NCBI RefSeq assembly: GCF_902832845.1
Contig: NZ_CADFDB010000010.1
Coordinates: forward strand, 289,909 to 353,908
From: Burkholderia metallica
GTDB lineage: Bacteria > Pseudomonadota > Gammaproteobacteria > Burkholderiales > Burkholderiaceae
Direction: 5' to 3'
Length of the DNA: 64,000 nt
Shown piece after piece: positions 9,221 through 19,759 of the stretch (position 1 is its first letter; each line of letters opens with the position of its first letter). The notes beneath the pieces were generated by a model. It searched no databases and was not told the origin of the DNA. It was given only the letters and a program-made list of their open reading frames with translations. A program made the position numbers and the translations under genes.

Positions 9221-10714
9221 TTACGCGCCGCCGAACGCGCGTCCCATCGGCTTCATTCGCATCCCGCGCGCGAGCCGGGTCCACGGCAGGTCTGCCGGGT
9301 CGGCCTGCATCGGCCCCGGCGCCTTCGCGACCAGCACCGCGTGCGCAATGCTCTGGAAATCGGCGCGGAAGTGCACCGAGCTCTTGTTGACGAGGATCTT
9401 CATCGCCTCCGGCTCAATGCCGCCCACCCGATACAGATTGCGATCGAGCATCTGCGCCTTGCCGGCGCTCACGACGATCCGCACGCCGTCGATCCGCAGG
9501 CATGCGACCGGCCCGACGTCGGCCTGCATGCCGTTCATCATCGGGCCGTCGTAGCGGCAGATGCCGTCGGACAGCGCGACGACCTCGAAGCGCGCGCGCA
9601 GCGGCTCGTCGCCGGGCGCGCCCGAGCCGCCGAGCGACAGGTCGACGCTTGCGCCGACGCCGGCGCGCCACGCCGCGGCCACTGCGGCCGGGTCCCACAT
9701 CAGGCCGAGCGCCGCGTCCTGCGCGCCATGACGCAGCAACGCGCGAAGCAGGCCCGTCGTATTCGAATCGCCGCCCGCGCCCGGATTGTCCTGCGTGTCG
9801 GCGATCACGACGGGCTTGCTCGCGTCGGCGGCAAGCCGCATCGCTTCGCGCACGGCGTCGTCCGGCGACAGGAACGGCACCTGCCACTTCGCCTCGTCGG
9901 CCAGCATCGCGTCGTACAGCGTCTGCACGGCGGCTTCCACCGCGTCGGTGTCGCCATAGCCCCAGATGACCGGCCCGCATTCCGGGAAATCCGCAGCCGG
10001 AAAGCCCGGCGCGAACGACAGCGACGCCACGCCGCCGGTTTCGAGTGCCGCGAGGCGCGCGTACATCGCCCGAGCCGGATCGAGCAGCGTGCACATCCCG
10101 TTGATCGGGATCAGGAACGGCAGCCGCCGCGCCGCACGATGCAGCGGGCCGCGGCGTTCGAGCTGGCGCTCGAGCAGCGCGGCCGCACGTTCGCCGGTTT
10201 CCGCCATGTCCACGTGCGGATACGTGCGAAAGGCGACCAGCGCGTCGGCGCGGCTCAGCATCAGGTCGGTCACGTTCGCATGCAGGTCGAGCGACGCGAC
10301 TACCGGCACGTCCGGGCCGACCGCGGCGCGGACGCGATCGAGCAGGGTGCCTTCGCCGTCGTCCGTGTGCTCGGCGACCATCGCGCCGTGCAGGTCGAGA
10401 TACACCGCGTCGCAGCCGCCGCGCCGCGCGGCAGCGACGATCTCGCCGGCGATGCGCTCGAAGGCGTCCTCGGTGACGTGCGCCGACGGGCTGGCACCGG
10501 CCCAGATCACCGGCAGTAGGCGCCAGTCGCGCCGCTCGGCCGCGTTGATGAAGCCGCCGGCCGGAATGTTGACGTCGCGCAGCGCGAGCACGTCGGCGTC
10601 GCGCACCAGCGCGGGAAACCCTTCGCCGCGTTCGAAGTTCGCGTAGGCGGCCTTGGTGGGCGCGAAGGTGTTGGTTTCATGCTGGAAACCGGCAACGAGA
10701 ATGCGTCGGGTCAT
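9221..10714 (-). CDS. M81 family metallopeptidase (MlrC-like)
   Basis: This 497-residue protein has the two-domain MlrC architecture (DUF1485 N-terminal and MlrC C-terminal domains). It opens with RILVAGFQHETNTFAPT, a family hallmark, and contains likely metal-site motifs YLDLHGAMV (near 112) and SLDLHANVT (near 149). The C-terminal half begins around VVIADTQDNPGAGGDSNTTG (near 300). MlrC was named for degradation of linear microcystin in sphingomonads, but most homologues have unknown substrates. It lies 73 bases downstream of an MFS importer on the same strand, suggesting uptake and hydrolysis of one compound, perhaps a modified peptide or lactam. Confidence 0.88.
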   Translation of the reverse strand: MTRRILVAGFQHETNTFAPTKAAYANFERGEGFPALVRDADVLALRDVNIPAGGFINAAERRDWRLLPVIWAGASPSAHVTEDAFERIAGEIVAAARRGGCDAVYLDLHGAMVAEHTDDGEGTLLDRVRAAVGPDVPVVASLDLHANVTDLMLSRADALVAFRTYPHVDMAETGERAAALLERQLERRGPLHRAARRLPFLIPINGMCTLLDPARAMYARLAALETGGVASLSFAPGFPAADFPECGPVIWGYGDTDAVEAAVQTLYDAMLADEAKWQVPFLSPDDAVREAMRLAADASKPVVIADTQDNPGAGGDSNTTGLLRALLRHGAQDAALGLMWDPAAVAAAWRAGVGASVDLSLGGSGAPGDEPLRARFEVVALSDGICRYDGPMMNGMQADVGPVACLRIDGVRIVVSAGKAQMLDRNLYRVGGIEPEAMKILVNKSSVHFRADFQSIAHAVLVAKAPGPMQADPADLPWTRLARGMRMKPMGRAFGGA

Positions 10715-10787
10715 GAGGTCGTGTCCAGTAAAGCAGGTCGGTGTGCGGGGGGCATGGGGCGAGACGGCACCGTCGCGACGCGATCGG

Positions 10788-12092
10788 TCACCGTGCGTCG
10801 GCGGGCAGGCGGTTCATGATCAGCGCCACGGCGCCCGCGACCATCAGCGCGACGATCACGAGCAATCCCGCCTGCATGCTGCCGGTCGCGGTGCGGATCT
10901 CGCCGATCAGCGTCGGGCTGAGGAAGCCGCCGAACAGGCCGATCGTGTTGATGAGCGCGATGCCGCCGGCGGCCGCGTTGCCCGTCAGGTATTGCGACGG
11001 GATGGCCCAGAACACCGTGTAGGCCGCCCACAACAGCGCCGTGGCGATCGTCATGCAGGCGAGCGACACCGCGAGATGGCCGTCGGCCCAGGTCGCGGCG
11101 GCCAGCGCGGCGGCACCGACGATCGCCGACACCGCGCTGTGCAACCGGCGCTCGCCGCGACGGTCCGAGCGCCGGCCGATCACGAGCATCGCGCACGCGG
11201 CGCCGACGTACGGAATCATCGAATAGAAGCCGATCTGCATCGTGTCGGTCACGCCGTTGGCCTTGAGAATCGACGGCAGCCAGAAGCTGACCGCGTAGAT
11301 GCCGCAGATCATCGTGAAGTACGCGAAGGCCAGCAGGTAGACGCGCGGGTCGCGCGCGGCCTGCCCGAACGCGTGATGGCCGCCCGCGGGCACCGGCAGC
11401 TCGGTGGCGAGCAGGCTTTTCTCGCGGTCGCTCAGCCACGCCGCATCGTCCGGGCGATCGGCCAGCAGCTTCAGCACCAGCAGGCCGAGCACCGCGCACG
11501 GCAAACCTTCCGCGACGAACATCCATTGCCAGCCGGCCAGCCCGTGCGCGCCGTCGAGGGCCGTCATCAGCCAGGTCGACAGCGGCGAGCCGACGATGCC
11601 GCCGATCGGCCCGGCCATCATCACGACGGCCATCACGCCGGCCATGCGGCGCGGGCCGTACCAGTAGGTCAGGTAGAAGATCATGCCCGGCGCGAAGCCG
11701 GCCTCGAACACGCCGAGCAGAAAGCGCAGCACGTAGAACGACGTGGTGTCGTGCACGAACATCATCGCGGCTGACGTCAGCCCCCACAGCACCATGATCC
11801 GGCTGATGGTCTTGCGCGCGCCGATCCGGGGCAGCATCAGGTTGCTCGGAATCTCGAACAGCACGTAGCCGAGGAAGAAAATGCCCGCGCCGAGGCCGTA
11901 GGCCGCGTCGGAGAAGCCGAGCGCGCTTTGCATGTGGAGTTTCGCGAAGCCGATGTTGACGCGATCCAGGTACGCGAACGTGTAGCAGAGCAACAGCAGC
12001 GGCAGCAGGCGCCAGTTCAGTTTGCGGTACAGCGCCTGCACCGGCGCGCTGTCGTGCGCGACCGAACGGCGGGAGGATGGGACGGCGGACAT
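10788..12092 (-). CDS. MFS transporter, anion:cation symporter type
   Basis: This 434-residue major facilitator protein has twelve predicted membrane helices. The first-helix sequence LCYTFAYLDRVNIGFAKLHM and the helix 2-3 loop PSNLMLPRIGARKTI are characteristic of the ACS family (phthalate, tartrate and hexuronate importers). A good ribosome site (AGGAG, seven bases upstream) supports ATG 12092. It is the first gene of a probable two-gene unit with the M81 peptidase and diverges from a LysR regulator, so it probably imports the peptidase substrate or a related organic anion. Confidence 0.87.
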   Translation of the reverse strand: MSAVPSSRRSVAHDSAPVQALYRKLNWRLLPLLLLCYTFAYLDRVNIGFAKLHMQSALGFSDAAYGLGAGIFFLGYVLFEIPSNLMLPRIGARKTISRIMVLWGLTSAAMMFVHDTTSFYVLRFLLGVFEAGFAPGMIFYLTYWYGPRRMAGVMAVVMMAGPIGGIVGSPLSTWLMTALDGAHGLAGWQWMFVAEGLPCAVLGLLVLKLLADRPDDAAWLSDREKSLLATELPVPAGGHHAFGQAARDPRVYLLAFAYFTMICGIYAVSFWLPSILKANGVTDTMQIGFYSMIPYVGAACAMLVIGRRSDRRGERRLHSAVSAIVGAAALAAATWADGHLAVSLACMTIATALLWAAYTVFWAIPSQYLTGNAAAGGIALINTIGLFGGFLSPTLIGEIRTATGSMQAGLLVIVALMVAGAVALIMNRLPADAR

Positions 12093-12232
12093 GTCTCTCT
12101 CCTGTGGCGTGAGCGTCTTGCGGAAGGGGCTTCGATTGCCGCATCGTCGGAGAGCCGAAAAAGCAGAGCAAGAGCAACTTAAGTGATCTAATGTTGCTCG
12201 ACAGGCAACGATCGGGCGAACCGGGAACCTCC

Positions 12233-13201
12233 ATGCGCGAACTCAACCAGCGCCGCTTGCGCTACTTCCACGAGGTGCTGACGCACGGCTCCATCCGCGG
12301 CGCGGCCGACAGCATCAATACCGCGCCGTCCGTGATCACGCGGCAGATCCGGCTGCTCGAAGAGGAGATCGGCGTCGAGCTGTTCGAGCGGCAGGCGCGC
12401 GGCGTGCGGCCGACCGAGGCGGCCGCGCATCTGCTCGAATACTGGCGCGGGTGCCGCTCGCAGCAGGAATTGTTCGAGGAGCGCCTGCAGGCGTTGCGGC
12501 GGCTGCAGTCCGGCCAGGTGCGCATCGTCACCAGCGAGGGGTATGTCGACGTGCTGATGGACGAGGTGCTGACCGATTTCTGCATGCGTTATCCGAAGCT
12601 CGACGTGATCGTCGACGTCCTGCCGGTCAACAACGTGCTGCAGGAAGTGGCGGAGAGCCGTGCGCACATCGGGCTCGCGTACAACCCGCCGGCCCATCCG
12701 GAGATCGAGTATCTCGCCACGTCGTCGCAGCCGGTGGTGGCGCTCGTGCATGCCGGCCACCCGCTCGCGGTGCGCGGCGGCGCGGTGCGCGCGCACGAAC
12801 TCGGCGAGTATCCGCTTGCGCTGATGCCGCCGGCGTTCGGTCTCGGCCAGGTCGCGCAGATGCTCGCCTATACCGAGAACCTGCCGATCCGTCCGACGCT
12901 GACGACCAACTCCCTCGCGGTATTGCGCCATTTCGTGAAGCGCCACGACGGCATTACGCTGATCGGCGCATTCGCGGCATATCGCGAACTCGAAAGCGGC
13001 GAACTCGTCGCGCTGCCGATCGCGCATCCGTTGTTCGATTCGGCGAAAGCGCGCCTGCTCGTGAAGGTGGGGCGGCCGCTCGGCGTCGCGGCCGATACGC
13101 TGCTGAATGGCCTGCTGCACGACATGAAGATGTTCGCGGGGGCGGCTACGGGTCGGCGCCCGGCCGCCAAACGGCCGCGCGTGGCGAAGCGCCCGCGTTG
13201 A
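12233..13201 (+). CDS. LysR-family transcriptional regulator of the MFS/M81 unit
   Basis: A 322-residue LysR protein. The helix-turn-helix is in the first 60 residues ([19 protein letters not shown], then [15 protein letters not shown]), followed by the substrate-binding domain. The last 15 residues form an unusual Arg/Lys/Ala/Pro-rich tail ([12 protein letters not shown]). I chose ATG 12233 because [15 protein letters not shown] fits the family start; an earlier in-frame ATG at 12191 has no ribosome site. It diverges from the MFS transporter and probably controls the transporter-peptidase unit in response to the transported compound. Confidence 0.85.
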   Translation: MRELNQRRLRYFHEVLTHGSIRGAADSINTAPSVITRQIRLLEEEIGVELFERQARGVRPTEAAAHLLEYWRGCRSQQELFEERLQALRRLQSGQVRIVTSEGYVDVLMDEVLTDFCMRYPKLDVIVDVLPVNNVLQEVAESRAHIGLAYNPPAHPEIEYLATSSQPVVALVHAGHPLAVRGGAVRAHELGEYPLALMPPAFGLGQVAQMLAYTENLPIRPTLTTNSLAVLRHFVKRHDGITLIGAFAAYRELESGELVALPIAHPLFDSAKARLLVKVGRPLGVAADTLLNGLLHDMKMFAGAATGRRPAAKRPRVAKRPR

Positions 13202-13360
13202 CGGCGGCTGACGCCGACGCAAGTGGGGGTGAATGTCGTGCATGCGGTCGACGGGGGATTAGCGGGCGACGCTACGACAACGCATCGCTCGTCGATTCGA
13301 TCCAGTGCGCGGTGGCGCCGGCAACGCATCGATTGCAACTAACGGTCAAGCCGTCGAGCG

Positions 13361-13405
13361 ATGACCGGCGCAGTGGCGGCGTTCGCCGCCACTGCGGTCA
13401 TTTTT
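13361..13405 (+). terminator. Terminator after the LysR gene, overlapping the stop of the next one
   Basis: A long hairpin (13361-13380 with 13382-13401, one small bulge, loop TTCG-like) is followed by five T residues on the + strand. It overlaps the stop codon of the convergent LysR gene at 13398. Confidence 0.65.
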
Positions 13406-14306
13406 CGGCACCTGCGTCTGCGCTTGCATCTGCAGCCCGCAGCGCGCGCACCAGTTCACTCGCGGCCTTGCCGAGCCCCGTATGTTTCTGCCGCCGCAGA
13501 TACACGGGCAACGGCAGCCCGTTGCGGATGTTCGCGAACACGAGCGGCGCGAGTTCGCCGTCGTCGACGTATCGCCCGATCACCGATGCGGGCAGGTTCG
13601 CCCAGCCCTGCCCGGCCTTCACGAGTGCGATCGCGGTGGTCATGTCGGTCACCTTCCACGTGCGGTTGCCGATCAACGGCCGCACGTCGGTCAGCGGCCG
13701 CTCGGGATCGGCGATCACGATCTGGCGGAAGCCCGACAATCGCTCGATCGCCTCGGGTTGCGAGCATTCGGCGATGGCCGGGTGACTCGGCGCGGCAACC
13801 GCGACGAGTGTCTCGGTCCACAGCGCATGGATCTGTTCCTGCGGATGCAGATCGAGCCCGCCGTACGCGATACAGAGATCGACGGCGCCGCGATGCAGCG
13901 CATCGACGATCGCGTCCTGCGGCGCGGTGACGATGCTGATCGCGAGCGCCGGGTATTTCGCGGCCACCGCCGTCAGCGCGCACGCAACCGGTGCGCCGTC
14001 GATTTCGGCCGCGAGCCCGAGCCGCAACGTATCCTCGACACCTTCCGACAAGTGCTGCGCATGCGCGCGCAGCGCATGCAGCCGCTCGGCGATCGCGCGT
14101 GCGTCGGGCAGCAGCGCGGCCATCGCGGCGGTCGGCGTCGGCTCGCGCGTGCCGCGATCGAACAGCACGAGATCGAGCTCGGCCTCGAGGTTCGCGATCG
14201 CCATGCTGACTGCCGACGGCGTGCGGCCGAGCGCACGTGCGGCCGCCGAGAACGAACCTTTGTCGATGACGGTCAACAGCATGTCGATGTGGTCGCTGGT
14301 CAGCAC
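13398..14306 (-). CDS. LysR-family regulator divergent from a PACE efflux gene
   Basis: A 302-residue LysR regulator with helix-turn-helix in residues 5-60 (LLTVIDKGSFSAAARALG, then SAVSMAIANLEAELD) and a substrate-binding domain from about residue 90. It starts with GTG 14306, preceded by AGGAGG at a five-base spacing. In proteobacteria PACE exporters are commonly paired with a divergently encoded LysR regulator that activates the exporter on exposure to a biocide or polyamine, and this gene occupies that position. A 25-bp inverted repeat lies directly upstream. Confidence 0.87.
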   Translation of the reverse strand: MLTSDHIDMLLTVIDKGSFSAAARALGRTPSAVSMAIANLEAELDLVLFDRGTREPTPTAAMAALLPDARAIAERLHALRAHAQHLSEGVEDTLRLGLAAEIDGAPVACALTAVAAKYPALAISIVTAPQDAIVDALHRGAVDLCIAYGGLDLHPQEQIHALWTETLVAVAAPSHPAIAECSQPEAIERLSGFRQIVIADPERPLTDVRPLIGNRTWKVTDMTTAIALVKAGQGWANLPASVIGRYVDDGELAPLVFANIRNGLPLPVYLRRQKHTGLGKAASELVRALRAADASADAGAEK

Positions 14307-14317
14307 GCGCGCCTCCT

Positions 14318-14342
14318 GTCAGAAAAATTGAAAGGACCTGAC
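14318..14342. promoter_or_regulatory. Candidate LysR operator between the LysR and PACE genes
   Basis: The 97-base divergent region holds an inverted repeat GTCAG-N15-CTGAC at 14318-14342, the size expected for a LysR recognition region. It touches the AGGAGG of the LysR gene, so binding could also repress the regulator itself. Function is inferred from position and symmetry. Confidence 0.45.
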
Positions 14343-14403
14343 TTTGCCGGGCGAAGTGCCCGCTGTAGTCTCGCCACCTGGTTCGAAACGAAGGGGGGCG
14401 GTC

Positions 14404-14844
14404 ATGCAAGGATGGAAGAGACGCATAGTCTACGTCGTGATGTTCGAGGTGCTCGGCATCCTCGTCGCGTCGTCGGTGCTCGGCATGCTCAGCGGCGCGA
14501 GCGCGGCGACGAGCGGCCTGCTTGGCGTGATGATCTCGACGACGGGCGTCATCGTCAATTTTCTGTACAACCTCGGGTTCGAGGCGTGGGAGCGGCGCCG
14601 GGCGGAAACGACGCGCACGGTCGCGCGGCGCGTCGTGCATGCGATCGGGTTCCAGGTCGCGCTCGTGACGTTCCTGATTCCGCTGATCGCGTGGTGGCTC
14701 GACGTGTCGCTGCTGCAGGCGTTCCTGTACGACGCGGTGCTGATCGTGTTCTTCCCGATCTTCACGTTCACGTACAACTGGGCGTTCGACAGCGTGTTCG
14801 GGTTGCCGGATGCGGTGACGCGCAAGGCGGCGCCGGCGGCGTGA
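14404..14844 (+). CDS. PACE family efflux transporter (AceI-like)
   Basis: This 146-residue membrane protein has four predicted helices arranged as two tandem bacterial transmembrane pair domains. The motif RIVYVVMFEVLGILV at the start and FNYNLGFE/FTYNWAFD-like repeats (NFLYNLGFEAW near 55-65 and FTFTYNWAFDSVFG near 120-133) are PACE hallmarks, as is the acidic residue in the first helix (Glu15 of AceI; the Glu of MFEVLG here). Characterised members export chlorhexidine, acriflavine or short-chain diamines using the proton gradient. Start ATG 14404 follows a GGGGG-rich stretch and matches family length. Confidence 0.87.
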   Translation: MQGWKRRIVYVVMFEVLGILVASSVLGMLSGASAATSGLLGVMISTTGVIVNFLYNLGFEAWERRRAETTRTVARRVVHAIGFQVALVTFLIPLIAWWLDVSLLQAFLYDAVLIVFFPIFTFTYNWAFDSVFGLPDAVTRKAAPAA

Positions 14845-14946
14845 TGCAGAGGAAGGCGAAACGATGCGGACAGCTCCGCGCCGTTTCGCTTCCGCAGATT
14901 CTGCAACAGAGAGGAAGGCCGGGCGGCGCGCATGCCGCCCGCGACG

Positions 14947-15798
14947 TCAAGCGGCGACGAACTCGTGCACGTAACGGTTGAACACCGCCGGGCTCGCCGC
15001 ATTCATCCCGTGCGACGCACCGGCGACGGTCTGCCGTTGCGCATCGCCGATCCACTGCGACAGCGTGTCGACGTTGTGGCGGAACATCTTCGGGCTGCGC
15101 TGGCCGTCGATCAGCAGCGTGCGGCATGCGATGTCACCGGCCGTATGTTGCGAATATGCGGGCAGCGGGTCGCGCAGCTGCTTCGGCAGCGTGCTCGCGT
15201 TGTCGATCGCCATCGTGCGAAAGCGCGACGTGCTCTTCTTCCATGCACCGGGCAGGCTTACCGAGTCGACGAACATTTCGAGGCCCGCTTCGACTTCGCC
15301 CTGCTCGATCAGGCTCACGGCCTTCGTGCGCAGCGCGATCGCGGCGGCCGGCAGCGCGGCTTCGCGCACGCCCGGCTGCTGCAGCGGGCCGCCCGGATCG
15401 GCGAGCGTGAGCGATTCGACGAGGTGCGGATGCTGGCGCGCGACGTTGAACGCGACGCTGCCGCCACGCGAATGGCCGACCAGGTGCACGGGGCCGAGAT
15501 CGAGCGCGTCGATGAATTCGGCGAGCTCGTCGACGTGGTTCTGCCAGCTGAACTCGTCCTGGATGCCCGCTTCGACGGCCGGCCAGTAGTGGCTCAGGCT
15601 CGGCGCGATGCAGCGATAGTGGGCCGACAGCGATGCGAGCTGCGGATCCCAGTAGCGGTAGTCGCACAGCGAGCCGTGCACGAACACCATCGGCGCACCG
15701 CTGCCCCGCTCGACATACGGCAGGCTGATGCCTGACGAAAGCGTCGCAAATTGCAGGTCGGGGTTCGCGAGCACGGACGGCTCGATTCGCATGTTCAT
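14947..15798 (-). CDS. Alpha/beta-fold hydrolase
   Basis: A 283-residue alpha/beta hydrolase. The oxyanion-loop motif VFVHGSLCDYRYW is near residue 38, the nucleophile elbow GHSRGG near 107-112 supplies the catalytic Ser, and the C-terminal His is in AGASHGMN near 266. An acidic residue near 225-235 would complete the triad. I prefer ATG 15798 (MNMRIEPS); an in-frame TTG at 15834 is less likely. The substrate cannot be read from sequence; relatives include esterases and C-C hydrolases. The gene has no operon partner. Confidence 0.85.
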   Translation of the reverse strand: MNMRIEPSVLANPDLQFATLSSGISLPYVERGSGAPMVFVHGSLCDYRYWDPQLASLSAHYRCIAPSLSHYWPAVEAGIQDEFSWQNHVDELAEFIDALDLGPVHLVGHSRGGSVAFNVARQHPHLVESLTLADPGGPLQQPGVREAALPAAAIALRTKAVSLIEQGEVEAGLEMFVDSVSLPGAWKKSTSRFRTMAIDNASTLPKQLRDPLPAYSQHTAGDIACRTLLIDGQRSPKMFRHNVDTLSQWIGDAQRQTVAGASHGMNAASPAVFNRYVHEFVAA

Positions 15799-15884
15799 GA
15801 CTGAAAGACTCAAAGGTGCGTCAACACGACGCAACTATGCATCACGGCGAGCTGCAAGGAAAACGCATAATTTTCATCGTGACG

Positions 15885-15899
15885 ATCAATTTTCTTGAT
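15885..15899. promoter_or_regulatory. 15-bp dyad upstream of the alpha/beta hydrolase gene
   Basis: ATCAA-TTTTC-TTGAT forms a perfect inverted repeat in the A/T-richer part of the 15799-16069 intergenic region, about 90 bases upstream of the hydrolase start. It may be an operator; no regulator is assigned. Confidence 0.3.
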
Positions 15900-16069
15900 G
15901 GCTCGGCCGGAAACCCTTGTCGGAAGGGGACGGATGTCGATGCTTTCAATCGTCTGACGATAAACTGTTTTGTCCGAACGGCCTGAAACGAACGTGCGGC
16001 GGCCGGCCGGCGCACCCGCGCGTCGCAATGGAAAAGGGGAGGCCGCGCGCCGCGAAAGCGGCCCGCGTG

Positions 16070-16399
16070 TCAGCGCACCGCCAGCGCGGGCGCGGTCTGA
16101 AGTTCGACCGGGAGATCGTTGTCGGCCGCGAACTGCATCGCGAAGTCGAATGCGTCCGCGCACACGGTGCGCAATTCGTCCGACACGAACAGGCATTTGA
16201 CGCCGCCGGCGACGACGGGCATCGCGAGCCGCGACAGCGCGCACGGATAGCCGGGCCGCCGCTCGCCGACGAACAGCGTGATGACGCCCGCGAGGCGTTC
16301 GGGCCAGTCGCTCGGGCGGAAGGTTTTCTGCGCGTGCGTGACGCCGCGGATCAGGTGGCCGGCGAGGCGGCCCTGTTCGGTGACTTCGATGCGATCCAT
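16070..16399 (-). CDS. DUF3579 domain-containing protein
   Basis: This 109-residue protein matches the DUF3579 family of beta- and gammaproteobacteria: the segment KTFRPSDWPERLAGV near residue 25, a central VKCLFVSDELR strand, and a C-terminal FAMQFAADNDLPVE helix. The function of the family is unknown. It starts 22 bases after the stop of the DctD-like regulator on the same strand, so it is probably the last gene of the transporter/two-component operon. No signal peptide or membrane segment is present. Confidence 0.8.
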   Translation of the reverse strand: MDRIEVTEQGRLAGHLIRGVTHAQKTFRPSDWPERLAGVITLFVGERRPGYPCALSRLAMPVVAGGVKCLFVSDELRTVCADAFDFAMQFAADNDLPVELQTAPALAVR

Positions 16400-16421
16400 A
16401 CCGTGAGTGTCCTCGTTCGCG

Positions 16422-17772
<1,351 letters not shown>

Positions 17773-17783
<11 letters not shown>

Positions 17784-19656
17784 GCTCTGTCCTTTGCAGC
17801 GTGGCCGCCGCGAATTCGATGGTGAACTGCGCGCCGCCTTCGTCGCGGTTCGTCGCGGCGATCTTCGCGCCGAACGCCTCGACGATGCGCGACGTGATCG
17901 CGAGGCCGAGCCCGAGGCCCTGGCCGCGCGGCTTGGTCGTGACGAACGGCTCGAACAGGTGCGGCAGCACGTCGGGCGCGATGCCCGCGCCGCTGTCGGC
18001 GACGGTGAAGCGCACGCGGCCGGCTTCGTCCGGCCCGGCGGCCTCGATGACGATGCGGCGCACGGGCGCGTCGTGCACCGCGTCGAGCGCATTGCCGAGC
18101 AGGTTCACGATCACCTGCTGCAACTGGCTCGACTCGGCCGACACGGCCGTGCCGGGCGCGATGTTCACGTCGAGCCGCACGCCTTCGTCGCGGATCCGCG
18201 CGTCGTAGATGAGCCGCGCATGCGCGACGGCTTCGTTCAACGACACCGCGACGCGCTCGACGTCGGGCTTGCGCGCGAACGTCTTCAGCTCGCCGGTGAG
18301 GACCGCCATCCCGTCGACGAGCTTGCCGATCCGTTCGAGATTGGCGAGCGCGGGCGCCGGCTGGCCGCGCTCGAAGAACGTGCGCGCGTTGTCGCACAGC
18401 GTGCGGATCGCGACCAGCGGCTGGTTCAGTTCGTGCGTGAGGCCGGCGGCCATCTGCCCGAGCACCGCGAGCTTGCCCGCATGCACGACTTCCTGCTGCG
18501 ACGCGCGCAGCCGCTGCTCGGTGCGTTCGCGCTCGTCGATCTCGCGCTGCATCCGCTCGTTCGCGGCCGTCAGTGCGGCGGTGCGCTGCGCGACCGTCAG
18601 TTCGAGCCGGTCGTTCGCGCGGCGCAGCGCGTCCTGTGCCTTCAACCGCGCGACGATCGCCCGGCGGCGCTGGATCGCATAGCCGGCCAGCAGCGCGACG
18701 ATCAGGAACGCGCCGGTGACGAAGATGAATGCCGTCTGCTGCTGGCGCCGCGCGCCCGCGATGTCGAGCAGCACCATCAGCGAATCGCCGGCCTGCGGCG
18801 CGGGGCGCGACATCACGAGATAGCGCGTGCTGCGGCCGGCGTGGTGCGGATCGGGAAAGGTGCCGAACCACGCGGCCGCGCCGCGGTCGCCGATGCGGCG
18901 ATACGGCAGTGCGTCGACCGTGCGGCCCGCGTATTGCCGCGACGCCTGGATGTCGCGCTGCTGCTGCGCGGTGATCGGGCGCAGCGCAGTGAATTTCCAC
19001 GCGGGCTCGGTCGAGATCACGACCACGCCGTTGCCGTCGACGACCATCGCGGCGACGCCCGGCGCGCGCCATGCCGATTCGAGCGAATCGACGCTGATCT
19101 TCACGGCGGCCACGCCGATCGGCACGCCGTCGCTGCGCACCGCGCTCGCGAAGTAGACACCCGGCACGCCGGTATTGGTGCCGATGCCGAAGAAGCGGCC
19201 GCTGCCGCGCGCGAGCGCGTCCTTGAAGTACGGCCGGTACGACACGTTGGTGCCGACGAAGCTGATCGTCTCGTTCCAGTTGCTGGCGGCGATTACGTCG
19301 CCCTGCAGGTCGATCACGTCGACCGCGCCGCTGCCCGCGTCGCGATTCACGGCTTCGAGGTAGGTGTTTACCGCATGCACGAGCGCGGGCGCATCGTGCG
19401 GCGCGGCTTTGAGCATCGTGCGCACGCCGTCCTGCCGCGCGACCAGGCCGGGCAGGATCTCGAAGCGGCCGAGCTCGCTCTTCAGGCTCGACGCATACAG
19501 GTCGAGCCGGTGCGCACCGGCTTCCTCGAGCGCATCGATCGCGCGTTCCCACGCGAAATCGACGGCCGCGCCGGCCACGCCGACGTACAACACCGCGGCC
19601 GATGCCCAGCCCCACCACGGGATTCCCTTGAAGCTCTTCTGCACGTTCGCCCTCAT
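17773..19656 (-). CDS. dctB: Sensor histidine kinase (DctB-like)
   Basis: A 627-residue membrane kinase. Helix 1 is at about 15-35, followed by a periplasmic PDC/dCache sensing domain (about 40-300), which contains NVSYRPYFKDALARGSGRFFG near 137-157, a motif shared with DctB dicarboxylate sensors. Helix 2 is at about 308-328, then a coiled coil, the H-box with His408 (GLTHELNQPL), and N, G1 and G2 boxes of the HATPase domain (VIVNLLGNALDAV, VADSGAGIAP). I chose ATG 19656; the longer frame begins at a TTG. With the neighbouring transporter gene, it likely senses a C4-dicarboxylate, citrate or another hydroxy-acid. Confidence 0.88.
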
Positions 19657-19759
19657 CGAAGCCCGCAACCGCCCGCCCGGAACGACGCGCGCCGCGCGCC
19701 GGCGAGGCCGGCGGCGGCGCGTGCGAAGCGGCCGGCACGACGGGGCGCGCGGCGGCGCG

